Positions 20,570 through 31,320 of a DNA stretch of 64,000 bases are shown piece by piece; positions within the stretch are counted from its first letter, which is position 1; the number at the start of each line of letters is the position of its first letter. This DNA is from Labia minor (Eukaryota; Arthropoda; Insecta; Dermaptera; Spongiphoridae), in contig OY720347.1 of NCBI GenBank assembly GCA_963082975.1, positions 48,918,655 through 48,982,654 on the forward strand. Direction: 5' to 3'. The notes below the pieces were generated by a model, which was not told the origin of the DNA, did no database searches, and saw nothing but the letters and a program-made list of their open reading frames with translations. The translations under genes were made by a program, and so were the position numbers.

Positions 20570-23500
20570 CATACGAAGTGCTCACGGCCAAGCACAAACA
20601 CAATAGTAGATTACCATATATTTTATTATGCGAAGGAGAATTTAAAGTATTAATCGACACTGGAGCTACATGTAATTTGATAAAACCAGAAATAGTTAAA
20701 GAATATACACAATTCAATGAGGAAAATAAATTAAAATTGTTAGATAAATTTACGAACACAAAAAAAACGACCTATGTTGGAATCGCAGGGTCAAAATTTA
20801 AATTCATCGTCCACCCTTTCCATGAGGACTTCGATATGCTCATTGGAATCGAAACATTGCGCGAATTAAATTTCACCTGGGACACGGAAAACGGTTTGAT
20901 TATTCTTAACGGAAACGAGTATAGTATTAATTATGCTTGCTCTAACGATTCGAAAGAAGGGCAGTCAATCAATGACGTAGCCGAACTCTCGAAGGTTGGA
21001 AATAAGCTTGATATTACTGTAGAGCCGATTGAAAATGATCACTCAGATGAAGAAAGGCAATCAACAAATGTTGACGTAGTCAAACTTCAAACCGACAATA
21101 ATGACAATGAAGAGAGGCAATCAATAAACATTGATGTAGTCACACTCCAAGAAAGTCATAACATAATCCCAGAAAGAAAAGAAAATGATCTAATACAAAG
21201 AAAAATAAACAAATTAATTAATGAATTCGATGAAATTATATTTAAAGAAAATTCTCCCCTAACACATGCGCATGGTATCACCCACACGATTCGAACAAAA
21301 GATAATTCTCCTATTTATAGTAAAAATTACGGATACCCCATAAAATTGCAACCAGAAATTAGGAAACAAATTAATGAAATGCTAAAAAATAACATAATTC
21401 GACCAAGCATTAGCCCTTTTAATTCACCCCTTTGGGCCGTCCCTAAGAAAAACGGAAAAATTAGGATTGTAATTGACTATCGGAAGTTAAACGAGAACAC
21501 CGTAAATGATAAATTCCCCATCCCCGACATGAATGAACTCCTTATGAAATTCTATGGACAACAATATTTCACTACCTTAGATTTAGCATCAGGCTTCCAC
21601 CAAATTTTAATGAGCAACGAATCAATCGAGAAAACCGCTTTCACAGTTGACAACGGACACTATGAATTCATTCGTATGCCATTTGGTTTAAAGAATGCCC
21701 CCGCCACATTTCAACGTCTAATGAACTCGATACTCTCCGATCTGATAGCGGAAAATATTTGTTTAGTTTATTTAGACGATATTATCATTTTCGGCCAAAC
21801 ATTTCAAAAACACATAGATAATATAAAAAAAGTTTTAAATACATTAAAAAGATATAATTTAAAAATTTCTTTAGAAAAATGTGAATTTATTAAAAGCGAA
21901 ATAAAATTTTTAGGCCATATAGTTACAAATGAAGGTATCAAACCCGACCCTGATAAAATTATTAGTATTAAAAATTTCCCCACCCCCAAAACGAGGAAAG
22001 AAATCAAAAGATTCTTAGGGATGATTGGTTTCTATAGGAAATTTATAGACAACTTCGCTAAACTAACAAAGCCAATAACAACCTATTTGAAAAAGGACAC
22101 TAAAATTAATGTCAACAACGTTGAATACAGAGAAGCTATTGAGACATGTAAAAATGTTATTTGTAACCCTCCAATCCTTACTTATCCAGATTTCAATCGT
22201 CCATTAGAATTAACAACAGATGCAAGTAACTATGCTTTAGGCGCGGTCCTGTCACAAGATAAAAGACCAATAGCATTCATTTCGAAAACATTGAATAAAG
22301 CAGAATGTAACTACTCAACCACTGAAAAGGAACTCTTAGCAATCGTTTGGTCAATCAATTATTTTCACAATTATTTATATGGAAACAAATTCACTGTATT
22401 CACGGATCATAGACCACTAGAATGGTTATTTAACTTAAAAGACGCGAACTCTAGGCTAATGAGATGGCGGATAAAATTAAGAAATTATGATTATGATATT
22501 AAATATATAAAAGGGAAATCAAATTATGTAGCTGACGCTTTAAGCAGATTAAATAGCCCACAAGAGATTAATTGCAATGAATCAATGGCAGTAAACATTG
22601 ACGAATCTGATAAGGGAACTCAACATTCAGCTGACGAAAGCCCAGTCTGCGGGATAAAAATTTTAGAAAATACAGCTGTGAACATATTTAAAAACCAGAT
22701 AATAATGGATAGCCATGATAATGAAACGATAGTAAAAAGAACAAAATTATTTGATAACAGAAAAAATCGGTTAGAAATTACCTTCAATATAAATTGCATC
22801 GAGTCGAATTTCAAAGAATTCATTAAGCAGAATATTAATCCAAGAAATAAATACTATTTTTATTTCAAAGATACAGAATTATTCATTAAATTTAATAACT
22901 TTGTCCAGGAGAATTTTGAAAATTTAAATTTATTTAAATGCAGTAAATTTCACATAGACATTACCGATAGGAATGAACAATTGAAAATAATCAGAGACAC
23001 CCACACAGGTATAACTAATCATCGAGGTATAATGGAAAATTGTACTCAAATAAAAGGAAAATATTTTTGGCCCAGTATAAACTCCGACGTGCAAAAATTT
23101 ATAAATAACTGCGAAACATGCTTAAAGACCAAATACGAAAGGCACCCAATAAAAAATTCGAATAGGACAGAAACTCCTGAAAAACCATTTGACCTAATTA
23201 ATATAGATACATATGAACATAGCAATACTAAATTTCTAACGATGATTGACCAATTCTCGAAGTATGCCGAGGCTCATTATATAAAAAATATGACAGGACA
23301 AACGATAGTTGACACATTAACAAAATTATTCGATAGGAACCCCTACCCGAAGAAAATAATTGCAGATGCCGGCAAGGAATTCGATAATGAGTTAGTGAAG
23401 GAATACTGCCAAATAAATAGCATAAAAATCCATTATACATCAATTGAAAATCCAAAGTCAAACAGTCCAATAGAGAGATTTCATTCTACCCTGAGCGAAC

Positions 23501-24066
23501 ATATTCAAATTCTCAATCTTAACAAGAATCACGGTCATTATAATATAAAAAACAAAGTAAAAATTGCGCTTTCCGCGTATAATAACACTATTCATTCGAT
23601 AACAAAAATGACCCCTCTGCAGATATTATTTGGAAAAGACCCTCCCCCCTCCGATAAAATTCAAAAGATATCACGTTCAGAAATTTTAAAAAACTATATA
23701 GAGGAAAAAGAGTCGGTAATCGAAATAATTAGAAATAGACTACTTAAGGCGAAAAAACAGACAGGTGAAGAAAACCCACCAGAGTTACCTGAAAATTTAT
23801 TTTTAAAAAGAAAAAAGAGAATGAAAAAAGGGTCCCAGAACTTTCAAAAAATAAAAGTAGCTAAATATAACCGCAAATTAGGAAAAATAATTGATAGCAA
23901 AAATAACAAATACAGGATAGATAGAATTAAAAGACCTCGCTTGTTTCAGGGACAACATGACTTTGATTACGGTGCTGATACTAATTACGCTAACTACGCC
24001 CGGATTGCTGGCCGACGCACTAGAACGAATAGACGCGAATGCAGGATTCCACCTACTAAAAATTGA
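20527..24066 (+). CDS. pol: Gypsy Pol polyprotein: protease, reverse transcriptase, RNase H, integrase
   Basis: Pol is expressed as a -1 frameshift fusion to Gag. There is no ATG; numbering here counts codon 20578 as residue 1. The aspartic protease has DTGA (Asp27). The reverse transcriptase has Asp335 in TLDLASGFHQ and YLDD (Asp400, Asp401). RNase H has Asp548 (TTDASN) and Asp610 (FTDHRPLEW). The integrase has an HHCC finger (His809, His815, Cys845, Cys848) and the catalytic triad Asp877, Asp930 and Glu966 with 35 residues between the last two. The basic tail runs to residue 1162 and its coding end overlaps env by 110 bases. About 1,160 residues is a normal length for an errantivirus. All catalytic residues are present and there is no stop. 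Confidence 0.96.
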   Translation, partial: FFRNKWPKTPAPQITYEVLTAKHKHNSRLPYILLCEGEFKVLIDTGATCNLIKPEIVKEYTQFNEENKLKLLDKFTNTKKTTYVGIAGSKFKFIVHPFHEDFDMLIGIETLRELNFTWDTENGLIILNGNEYSINYACSNDSKEGQSINDVAELSKVGNKLDITVEPIENDHSDEERQSTNVDVVKLQTDNNDNEERQSINIDVVTLQESHNIIPERKENDLIQRKINKLINEFDEIIFKENSPLTHAHGITHTIRTKDNSPIYSKNYGYPIKLQPEIRKQINEMLKNNIIRPSISPFNSPLWAVPKKNGKIRIVIDYRKLNENTVNDKFPIPDMNELLMKFYGQQYFTTLDLASGFHQILMSNESIEKTAFTVDNGHYEFIRMPFGLKNAPATFQRLMNSILSDLIAENICLVYLDDIIIFGQTFQKHIDNIKKVLNTLKRYNLKISLEKCEFIKSEIKFLGHIVTNEGIKPDPDKIISIKNFPTPKTRKEIKRFLGMIGFYRKFIDNFAKLTKPITTYLKKDTKINVNNVEYREAIETCKNVICNPPILTYPDFNRPLELTTDASNYALGAVLSQDKRPIAFISKTLNKAECNYSTTEKELLAIVWSINYFHNYLYGNKFTVFTDHRPLEWLFNLKDANSRLMRWRIKLRNYDYDIKYIKGKSNYVADALSRLNSPQEINCNESMAVNIDESDKGTQHSADESPVCGIKILENTAVNIFKNQIIMDSHDNETIVKRTKLFDNRKNRLEITFNINCIESNFKEFIKQNINPRNKYYFYFKDTELFIKFNNFVQENFENLNLFKCSKFHIDITDRNEQLKIIRDTHTGITNHRGIMENCTQIKGKYFWPSINSDVQKFINNCETCLKTKYERHPIKNSNRTETPEKPFDLINIDTYEHSNTKFLTMIDQFSKYAEAHYIKNMTGQTIVDTLTKLFDRNPYPKKIIADAGKEFDNELVKEYCQINSIKIHYTSIENPKSNSPIERFHSTLSEHIQILNLNKNHGHYNIKNKVKIALSAYNNTIHSITKMTPLQILFGKDPPPSDKIQKISRSEILKNYIEEKESVIEIIRNRLLKAKKQTGEENPPELPENLFLKRKKRMKKGSQNFQKIKVAKYNRKLGKIIDSKNNKYRIDRIKRPRLFQGQHDFDYGADTNYANYARIAGRRTRTNRRECRIPPTKN

Positions 24067-25498
24067 GGACACAAAAACCTTTCTAGAAAACTCCTACATA
24101 CACTATTACTATGATCTAATTCCCCTCCATGAGAATTATGCAAACGCGAAACTTGCCTATGAAGCTATTAAGAAACAATTGACTAAAGAGAAAGCCCCTA
24201 TAACGGACGTAAAATACCACTTGGAGCTTTTAGATTTCAATATGAAAATATTGAAAACGAAAAATGCTAACTTATCTCTTCATAAGAGAGATAAGAGAGG
24301 GTTGATTAACGCTCTAGGCTCAGTTGTTAAAGCCATAACGGGCAACCTTGACGATGACGACAGACAGAAATACGACTCCATTCTCGATAAATTAACTAAA
24401 AATCAGAGAACCCTCCAAGACCAAAACAAGATAATTTTGAAATCCAATGAGCAATTGATCAGTAAATTTAACGAACAATTGAAAATTATCCAGTCAAATC
24501 AGGAATACTTGGCAAGCTCCCTAAAAATGAGTACAGTACAGGATCTGATTAATCAAATCTCCCAGATGTCGCTTTATATAAATTCTTTAATAAATATTCA
24601 TGAAAGCTTAGAGACAGCTTTAACTTTTTGCTCCTCCTACACCTTGCATGAGAGCATTATTCCTTTGACCGACCTCCTCGATTTGCTCAAACTATATAAA
24701 ATTAATATTGAAATCAATGACTTTTGGGAGGCAGCTAAATTCATCAGACCGTTCTGTAAAGTCCATAATGACATTATTGACATTGTCCTCGAAATACCGA
24801 ACTATAGCGAGAAAGAATCTAATATAATTCAAATCACCCCCATACCTAGATACCAAGAAGGGCAACTCGTACTACTAAATGAACCGTTCCAATATATTGT
24901 AGCAGATAACTTAGACTTAAAGAAAATAACTAATTGTATAATTAATAATAATAATAAATACTATTGTAAGGTTAGCCATGAGAAGGCAAGCAATTGTACA
25001 AGAAACTTAGTTATTGATAATAACAGCAAAAATTGTAAATCTCACCCCCTAAAACATTTCCCACAGTTTTTAGTGATCCCTAACAGTGAAGTGGTAATCA
25101 TAAATGTAATAGAAAATAATAATGTAAAAATTAATTGTAAAAGTGTCAATACAACATTGTCAAGAGGATTGTATAAAATTGTAAATAATGAATGTATAAT
25201 TAACAATAGAAAGATTCACACGATTTACAGGTCCAATACGGAAATTTCCATTCTCAATTTAAGTTTAAATATTAGGAAAATAGACACAAGCAAAGAAATC
25301 ACTATGCATAGTATTAAAGAAATTAAGATAGATAGCCCCAGGCTAAAAGAAATTGAGGAAATTGGATCAGTAATTCACGAAAACAAAACCACATTGTTAA
25401 TTATTACAATCATTATATTAGTATTAATTATAGTGACAATATTTGTAGTAGCATTTAAGAAACGCTTATTTGTAAGAAAAAAGTCTCGTTGGAAATAG
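23957..25498 (+). CDS. env: Errantiviral envelope (F-type fusion glycoprotein)
   Basis: A 513-residue membrane glycoprotein in a third frame, starting within pol. In known errantiviruses it is made from a spliced subgenomic RNA. It shows an N-terminal hydrophobic signal segment (residues about 1-19), a furin-type site RDKR (residues 111-114) directly followed by a glycine-rich hydrophobic stretch typical of the fusion peptide of baculovirus F-like proteins, a helical heptad region after it, many N-glycosylation sequons in the C-terminal half, a transmembrane segment at about 479-500 and a short basic cytoplasmic tail. The frame is complete. Function as an envelope is inferred from these motifs and the locus order. 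Confidence 0.9.
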   Translation: MTLITVLILITLTTPGLLADALERIDANAGFHLLKIEDTKTFLENSYIHYYYDLIPLHENYANAKLAYEAIKKQLTKEKAPITDVKYHLELLDFNMKILKTKNANLSLHKRDKRGLINALGSVVKAITGNLDDDDRQKYDSILDKLTKNQRTLQDQNKIILKSNEQLISKFNEQLKIIQSNQEYLASSLKMSTVQDLINQISQMSLYINSLINIHESLETALTFCSSYTLHESIIPLTDLLDLLKLYKINIEINDFWEAAKFIRPFCKVHNDIIDIVLEIPNYSEKESNIIQITPIPRYQEGQLVLLNEPFQYIVADNLDLKKITNCIINNNNKYYCKVSHEKASNCTRNLVIDNNSKNCKSHPLKHFPQFLVIPNSEVVIINVIENNNVKINCKSVNTTLSRGLYKIVNNECIINNRKIHTIYRSNTEISILNLSLNIRKIDTSKEITMHSIKEIKIDSPRLKEIEEIGSVIHENKTTLLIITIIILVLIIVTIFVVAFKKRLFVRKKSRWK

Positions 25499-25660
25499 CA
25501 GGGTTCGATTCATATCAAGCAAAGAGACATGTAAAGAAAAAAACAGTTTAAATGAAAATAATAAAATTCAATTCATACCATCCAACGAAACATGTGGATG
25601 TATTCACTGAAAGTGGACAGATTAACTTCGCCCGCTAAAATTTGTTAGACAAATTTCTTT

Positions 25661-25672
25661 AGGGGGTGGAGG
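25661..25672 (+). promoter_or_regulatory. Polypurine tract
   Basis: AGGGGGTGGAGG immediately precedes the 3' LTR, as expected for the plus-strand primer. The 25499-25660 stretch before it is untranslated. Confidence 0.8.
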
Positions 25673-26373
25673 TGTCATGTTCCCACGGCTACTTGTGCTC
25701 ACATAACTAGAATAAGTTATTATAGGGATTGACAGGGTCCACTATCTGTCAATCAACTTCGTAATTTAGTGTATTCTGACCCGACCTAACATCTGGTCAA
25801 AGGATGGTCCATCCTAACCCTTTCTTTAGATTTAAGTTATTATAGGGATTGACAGGGTCCACTATCTGTCAATCAACTTCGTAATTTAGTGTATTCTGAC
25901 CCGACCTAACATCTGGTCAAAGAATGGTCCATCCTAACCCTTTCTTTAGATTTAAGTTATTATAGGGATGAACAAAGCCCAAGAAATGTCAACCCACCTA
26001 ATTAATTTAATATCTGCTAGCAATTAACGTCATGACCAAGAGACGGCTAAGTGTCGTCCAGATGAATGTCTTAAATCACCCACCTAGACACTTTCTTCCC
26101 ACAGCCCCTTCTACGAACCTCCATGTGTCCCCTCAGCTCCCCCGCCCCTAGTCAAGTAATATATATATGGAGAGCAGAAATTGCAGACAATTCAATTGCT
26201 AGTCTTTAGTTCTTAGTTTTAGTTTTAAGAAACTCAACACACACCTTTTCGGCCTTGTATGATTTTGTAACAAGTTCACAAATAAAACTTCTATTTCCTT
26301 CTTTATAAAAATTCGCCTTTTATTGTTACCTTTTAACTACCTACTATCCTAGTAGGAAGGTAAGTACATAACT
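25673..26373 (+). repeat. 3' LTR of the Gypsy element
   Basis: It has the same 701 bp as the 5' LTR, including the one-base difference between its two internal 120-bp units. I found no substitution between the two LTRs. The 4-bp duplication TGTC follows at 26374. Confidence 0.95.
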
Positions 26374-26404
26374 TGTCCGTATACCAAATTTCATTTTTCT
26401 AGCT
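26374..26404 (+). repeat. Family A repeat, middle piece of the split copy
   Basis: TGTCCGTATACCAAATTTCA and the following bases continue the copy that begins at 17406. The last eight bases, TTCTAGCT (26397-26404), are the left target-site duplication of the next hAT element. Confidence 0.8.
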
Positions 26405-26670
26405 CCGTGATGTCGAACATTTTTGAGAAGTGGGTCGTATTTTGATCATTATTTTTACCACGTTTTTCTTAGCTTGCTTTCTTGTTTGTTTGTTTGTTTA
26501 TTTATCTGTTCGGGTCAAATCTTGCAATCGAAATTTCGACCACTTCCAGTCATCCAATCGCTCTGAAACTTTTCAGAGTAATGTATTCTGGATGACAATA
26601 CAATAAAATAACACATTCGTAGCTTGCAAGTGTTTAATTAGAGCATAATTAATGAATATAATTTTGTATG

Positions 26671-27196
26671 AGTTATATTCAAACTCCACGTGTTTACATT
26701 ACACTAGAGTTAAAAATAAGTTTATGATTCGACATAATTTACAATATGTCAATAAACATTCTTAAAATTAAGTGCCTTAGCAGGTAGACACCTGGAAAGG
26801 GTCGTTCAATTGAAAACAGTGTGGTTTATTGTTTGCAGTTGCTGTCAAATACTGACCCTTTTGAAGAGAAACTTTCAACACGTGTCCGGAAAAACCCTTC
26901 TTCATTTCATCCCTCTCCCCCCCTTTCTCCTTACCTTTTGTTCAGGTGATATAAAAGGAAAAACCGAGCACGACTAGCACCCAGATGTAATGAAACCAGA
27001 TGTAATGAGACGAGAGATATAATTAGTACAGACTGGAGTGTGTTCCAGTGCATTTGCCTATTCGGCCTTTGTATGATTAAATAATTTGTATCTTCAAACT
27101 CATAATAAATTTCTTACTCTTTCTTAAATAAAATTGCCTTTTATTCTTTACCATTTAATTACCCATTAAACTCGTGGGTAAGGTAAACACATAATT
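26671..27196 (+). mobile_element. Solo LTR of a related Gypsy family
   Basis: It begins AGTTATATTC and ends ACATAATT, with TATG on both sides (26667-26670 and 27197-27200) as a 4-bp target duplication. The 3' half aligns with the complete element's LTR: TTCGGCC(T)TTGTATGATT, AATAAA, GCCTTTTATT and GGTAA...ACATAA. It carries its own TATA-like GATATAAAAGG near 26948. It arose by LTR-LTR recombination of a sister element. Confidence 0.75.
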
Positions 27197-27548
27197 TATG
27201 GGAAAATCAAAACAAAAAGTGTAAATATTTAAATTTGAAAAAACCGTTAAAAACCCGTTAAAAGAATAATATAATATGTATAATATTTAAAATGTAAATA
27301 AATTTGAAAGAAGGTATATTAATGTTTTGTACTGTAATTTAGAAAACAAAATTTAAATTTATGATGAGTTTTAGGCAATAAAGAATTAAAATATGACAAA
27401 TTTAAAAATTTCTCTTTATAATTCAATTTAAATTTATTACTTTCAGGATAATAGTATTTCATGACTATTAAAGTCAATCAAAAAACTTAAAAGTAGTATA
27501 GGTCAAGTGAAATCGATTGCAATATATGAAGACTAAAAAGTAGAAAAT

Positions 27549-28399
27549 AATACTTTATATAAAAAAAAAACTTTTTTAAAAAACCACGTTTTTAACGCAC
27601 TAAAAAGAAGAAAATAATTTTTCTGAAACCCCATAGGTACTGACATTACAAACAAGAGATATGATTTGAAGAAAATTTTCTATAAAGTAAAACGTGGGAC
27701 GCAACTATGGCTAAAATATTCTGTATCGTATAAAAATTTATAAATAAATGTTATTAGGTACAAATTAATAGGATAAATGAATTCATATTTTAATTAGCTT
27801 CAAAAAGTAAAGCTTATAACTTATCGAAATTTTTAAAAGAGGTAAATTTAATTTATGAAAAGATTACCTTTAGATTACTAATAATATTCACTTTTAAAAA
27901 ATTCTGATAAAAAATGACATCCTAACAATATTCTGGTAAATAATATAAGAAATTTAACTTGAAGAAATCTAAAACTAAATTTTGCTACTGCAAAACTTCT
28001 AGCAAATATTTAATATTTATGTTAATAAAATTTCTAAAGTGTAAATTGAAGATGTTTATTTAATATTAAGGAATTAATTTTCCAAAAAAAATTTACATTA
28101 ATAAAAGTATTCTGTTGGATTACTAATAATATTCCCTTTTACAAAAAGTCTGGTAAAAAATATAAAACTTAAAATATAAATCCATGGATATTGAAATAAA
28201 TTAATCAAAGAAATTATATTGCATTTAAAAAATTTATTATTATTTGCGCCCCACGTTTTACGTTATAGAAAATTTTCTTCAAATCATATCTCTTGTTTGT
28301 AATGTCAGTACCTATGGGGTTTCAGAAAAATTATTTTCTTCTTTTTAGTGCGTTAAAAACGTGGTTTTTTAAAAAAGTTTTTTTTTTATATAAAGTATT
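27549..28399. mobile_element. Long terminal-inverted-repeat element (851 bp)
   Basis: About 155-bp arms (27549 to about 27706, and about 28250 to 28399) are near-perfect inverted repeats starting AATACTTTATATAAAAAAAA and containing GGTACTGACATTACAAACAA. The centre has imperfect direct repeats of GATTACTAATAATATTC (about 27873 and 28119). No coding sequence and no clear target duplication was seen. It could be a foldback-like MITE. Confidence 0.75.
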
Positions 28400-28614
28400 C
28401 TAGATCTAGCTCGTGGGCCACTAATTATTTAATTGAATATCAGTGTTTCATAATTTTTATCGCGCCATATGAAAATGTTTCAGAGCAGCATCGCAAATCA
28501 GTTGACATTTTTTATTTAGAACCATATTGAAAAAAATTGAAAAAAAAACAATTTATAAAAATCAAAGTGTGGGTCAGTTAAAAGCTTAGATGGTTCATAG
28601 GTTCTCCATCACTG

Positions 28615-28798
28615 TTCTAGCTCAAACCGTTTTTGTGTAATCTTGTCTTGTACACACTCACATTCATATATACATACATCCATTTTTCTCAACTTTAGTG
28701 AAAATGACTCAGGGACCTTCAAAACGTATAAAAACATCAAAATCTCGACATCGAAAATTTTCGTGATCGCAATACTATCTATGACGAGATAGTAAAAA
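28615..28798 (+). repeat. Family A repeat, 3' end of the split copy
   Basis: TTCTAGCTCAAACCGTTTTT resumes the repeat after the hAT insertion and runs to the terminal hairpin (ACTATCTATGACGAGATAGT) and AAAAA. This completes the copy begun at 17406. Confidence 0.8.
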
Positions 28799-31206
28799 TT
28801 TAAAAATATGTGTATTATTTATAAATTGTTTGCTGTTTGTTTGTGTTAAAAGTAAGTGTTAAGTGAAAGTTGTGTGATGCTCACAAACCAGCTAGTTTTT
28901 AATTAGTGCAGTGCACAGCCCCACAGTTTAAAGGATATTTTGTTCATGAGCCAATCGAGTTGTTGGTATAAATTAAAAATTTAATAATACATTTAACTTG
29001 TGTGAGTTTTTTTCATCTTCTTTGAAGTAAAATTTGTTGAAACTTTATTTATATACACAATGCAAACACGGTTTCAATTCTAATAAAAAAGTAGATTCAT
29101 TAGTATTATATATATACCCTTTAGAAGAATAGTTAATATCCGTATTTCAAACTTAAAAAAATTTGAATAATCGATACAAAGGCTAAAGCGTACATTTATA
29201 CACATATGAGGACATATACTCCATCATTGTAAATATGTTCTTTCCCGTAAAGAAATATTTGTGAAATTGTTTTTTGTAATAAATATTAGCTTGCAACAAG
29301 TGAACTGAATATGAAAGCATGCATTTACAACTCGAATTAAATTTGAAGTTAATGATATTATAAATTTTATAGTATCACGCGATATAAACGTGCAAGACGC
29401 TATTGAAACACCTTTATATTGCTAAACACGATCTACTTATATGGAATAAATACTTTAAAACGAAAACAAACGCTTATTATTCAATATATATTAATTATAT
29501 TTTACACTGCTATACTGTGGTACCTCGCCAGACACAAAAACAAAAAAAAAACACAAAAGACTGAAATGTATGTATCACTAATTTTATTGCAATAAACATC
29601 GCGAAGGTGGAAAACAGCACGAATTTATATTTATTTATAATTAATACTCATATAAGTTACATATAAAATAGAAAGTAGATTACTACAACTCATAGCCAGT
29701 AGGGTACATATTATCGTCCCTGTACCTACATATGTGCTACCTTCATAAGAGGGACCAAAACAACCAAGTGCCTTTCATTCACCCTTAACATTAGAAACCT
29801 CACCTATTCATTCCAATCTTCCATTCAGATACAAGTCGCAAAAACACAAATAATAATATTTAATTTTTATCTCGGATTAGAATAAGGTTTGTTAATATAT
29901 TAGAATTATGAAGGTATTATATATTGTAGTTTTTTAAAATAAAATGATTTCCATTTAATGAGTTTTTATGAAAGTACTTATTGATAAAAAATCTAAACGC
30001 GTGAAATAAATAACACAGCAATGTAAAATATAAAAATTAATGTTTCCATATTTCTTTTGCCATTTTATGAATAAAAACGATGATAACAAAGATTTATTTG
30101 TTATTATTTAAGAATATAGCAGGAATAAAGGAAAGAAAAAATAGATATATATAATAGTTCCTAAGACAGGGGTAAATATTGTATTATTAAATTGTTAGTG
30201 ATTGAGATTATTAGAGTTGAAGGAGTTTTTATTCTAAATATTTATTAATTAATAAGAAATTAAGAGATTACTTTTATATTCTGGGCAGTTAAAAATAATA
30301 TTTTATTATATTCATTAGGGTAGACCAAAGGTCAGCAACCTTGTGAGACGGAAGACCCAAAAGTAACAATTTACAAAATTTCCTTGTTTTTAAAGTTCCA
30401 CTAACATTTTTGTTTCAATATTATAACGTTTTTATCAACTTCGCTTCATTTCTGTCTGTTCGCTATTATGAGAAATTGAAATCGATTTTTCATCAACTTT
30501 AAATTGAGCTAGACTTTTGAAAATTTTTATATATATTTCAATAGAATCCTAGAAGGTATGGAAGAGATATAATTGATTTATAGTTAATTAATTAGCTATT
30601 AGTAACTAACTCCTTTTGTATTGCTCCGATCAATTTTTTTAATGGAATATTATGCATAAATATTGATTTCAAGATAGATTTTCATTTTGAAAGTAATTAA
30701 AAGTATTTTATAGCATTAAAATTAATGATGAAATCTTATTAATCAGGTCTAGCGCCAATTAAGAGGTTTCCTCTCAAATGGCAAAGAGGAAAGAACCTTT
30801 TTTTATATAGGTTCCGGAGAGAAAATGAAACAATGCAATAAAAGAAAACCTTTTTTTTATAAAGTTAATATGAATGCAATATCCTATATTCATTGATAAA
30901 ATATCAAATTTTAATTAATTATTTATTTATAAATATAATATAATAATTATTATTCAATAATAACATTTACTTAACATAAATACATAAAATCAGTTTTAGA
31001 AGATTATTATATTTCAAATCATTTCTTTTTGTTTTATTCATATTTGCAAATTTTCGTATAGCATCATCTTTTCTGCTTCTCTTGTTATATTAAATAAATT
31101 TATTGAATTAAAATTGCACTAAAAGAATAAAATAATATAAATATAAAAAAATTTCATAAAATAACGTTTAAGTATAAATTTCCTGATATTTAATTTATAC
31201 AAACAG
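28799..31206. other. AT-rich stretch without a confirmed gene
   Basis: No long frame or RNA gene is seen. A less AT-rich patch at 29690-29850 has no convincing frame. GGTCAGCAACCT near 30332 looks like a lone hAT terminus without a partner. Confidence 0.5.
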
Positions 31207-31320
31207 GGAAAAATTGCCTCCAACCCTTCATACATGCTGACATTCAATCATTTATCACGAATGCCTGAAGTTTCAAAACGCCAACTATACTCGCTTCTGC
31301 AGTCAACATTGTGTAAATGA
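31207..31320 (+). CDS. Putative C-terminal exon of an unrecognised gene
   Basis: A T-rich tract and the acceptor ACAAACAG precede a frame of 37 codons ending with TGA at 31318-31320 (phase 0 entry). The peptide has mixed, protein-like composition (for example MLTFNHLSRMPEVSKRQLY), and the GC content is roughly double that of the flanks. I cannot name a family and see no upstream partner exon on the plus strand nearby. It may be a real exon, a lncRNA exon or an old element piece. Confidence 0.3.
   Translation, partial: GKIASNPSYMLTFNHLSRMPEVSKRQLYSLLQSTLCK

Larger units (their letters stand above)
17822..26373 (+). mobile_element. Complete Gypsy/errantivirus (env-bearing LTR retrotransposon)
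   Basis: The element is 8,552 bp with 701-bp LTRs at both ends that show no difference on reading, a 4-bp target duplication TGTC (17818-17821 and 26374-26377), a tRNA-Ser-like primer site, gag, pol and env frames without stops, and a purine-rich tract before the 3' LTR. The order protease, reverse transcriptase, RNase H, integrase and then an overlapping env is that of insect errantiviruses (17.6/297/gypsy group of Metaviridae). Identical LTRs and open frames indicate very recent insertion. The insertion target is a family A repeat. Confidence 0.95.
26405..28614. mobile_element. hAT element with 8-bp TSD, hosting two further elements
   Basis: The left end CCGTGATGTCGAACA and the right end GTTCTCCATCACTG are imperfect inverted repeats. 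TTCTAGCT flanks both sides (26397-26404 and 28615-28622). The right subterminal region has the TTTAGAACCATATTGAAAAA block found in the hAT copies at 42372 and 1479. A solo LTR (26671-27196) and a long-TIR element (27549-28399) account for most of its length. No transposase is present. Confidence 0.8.
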
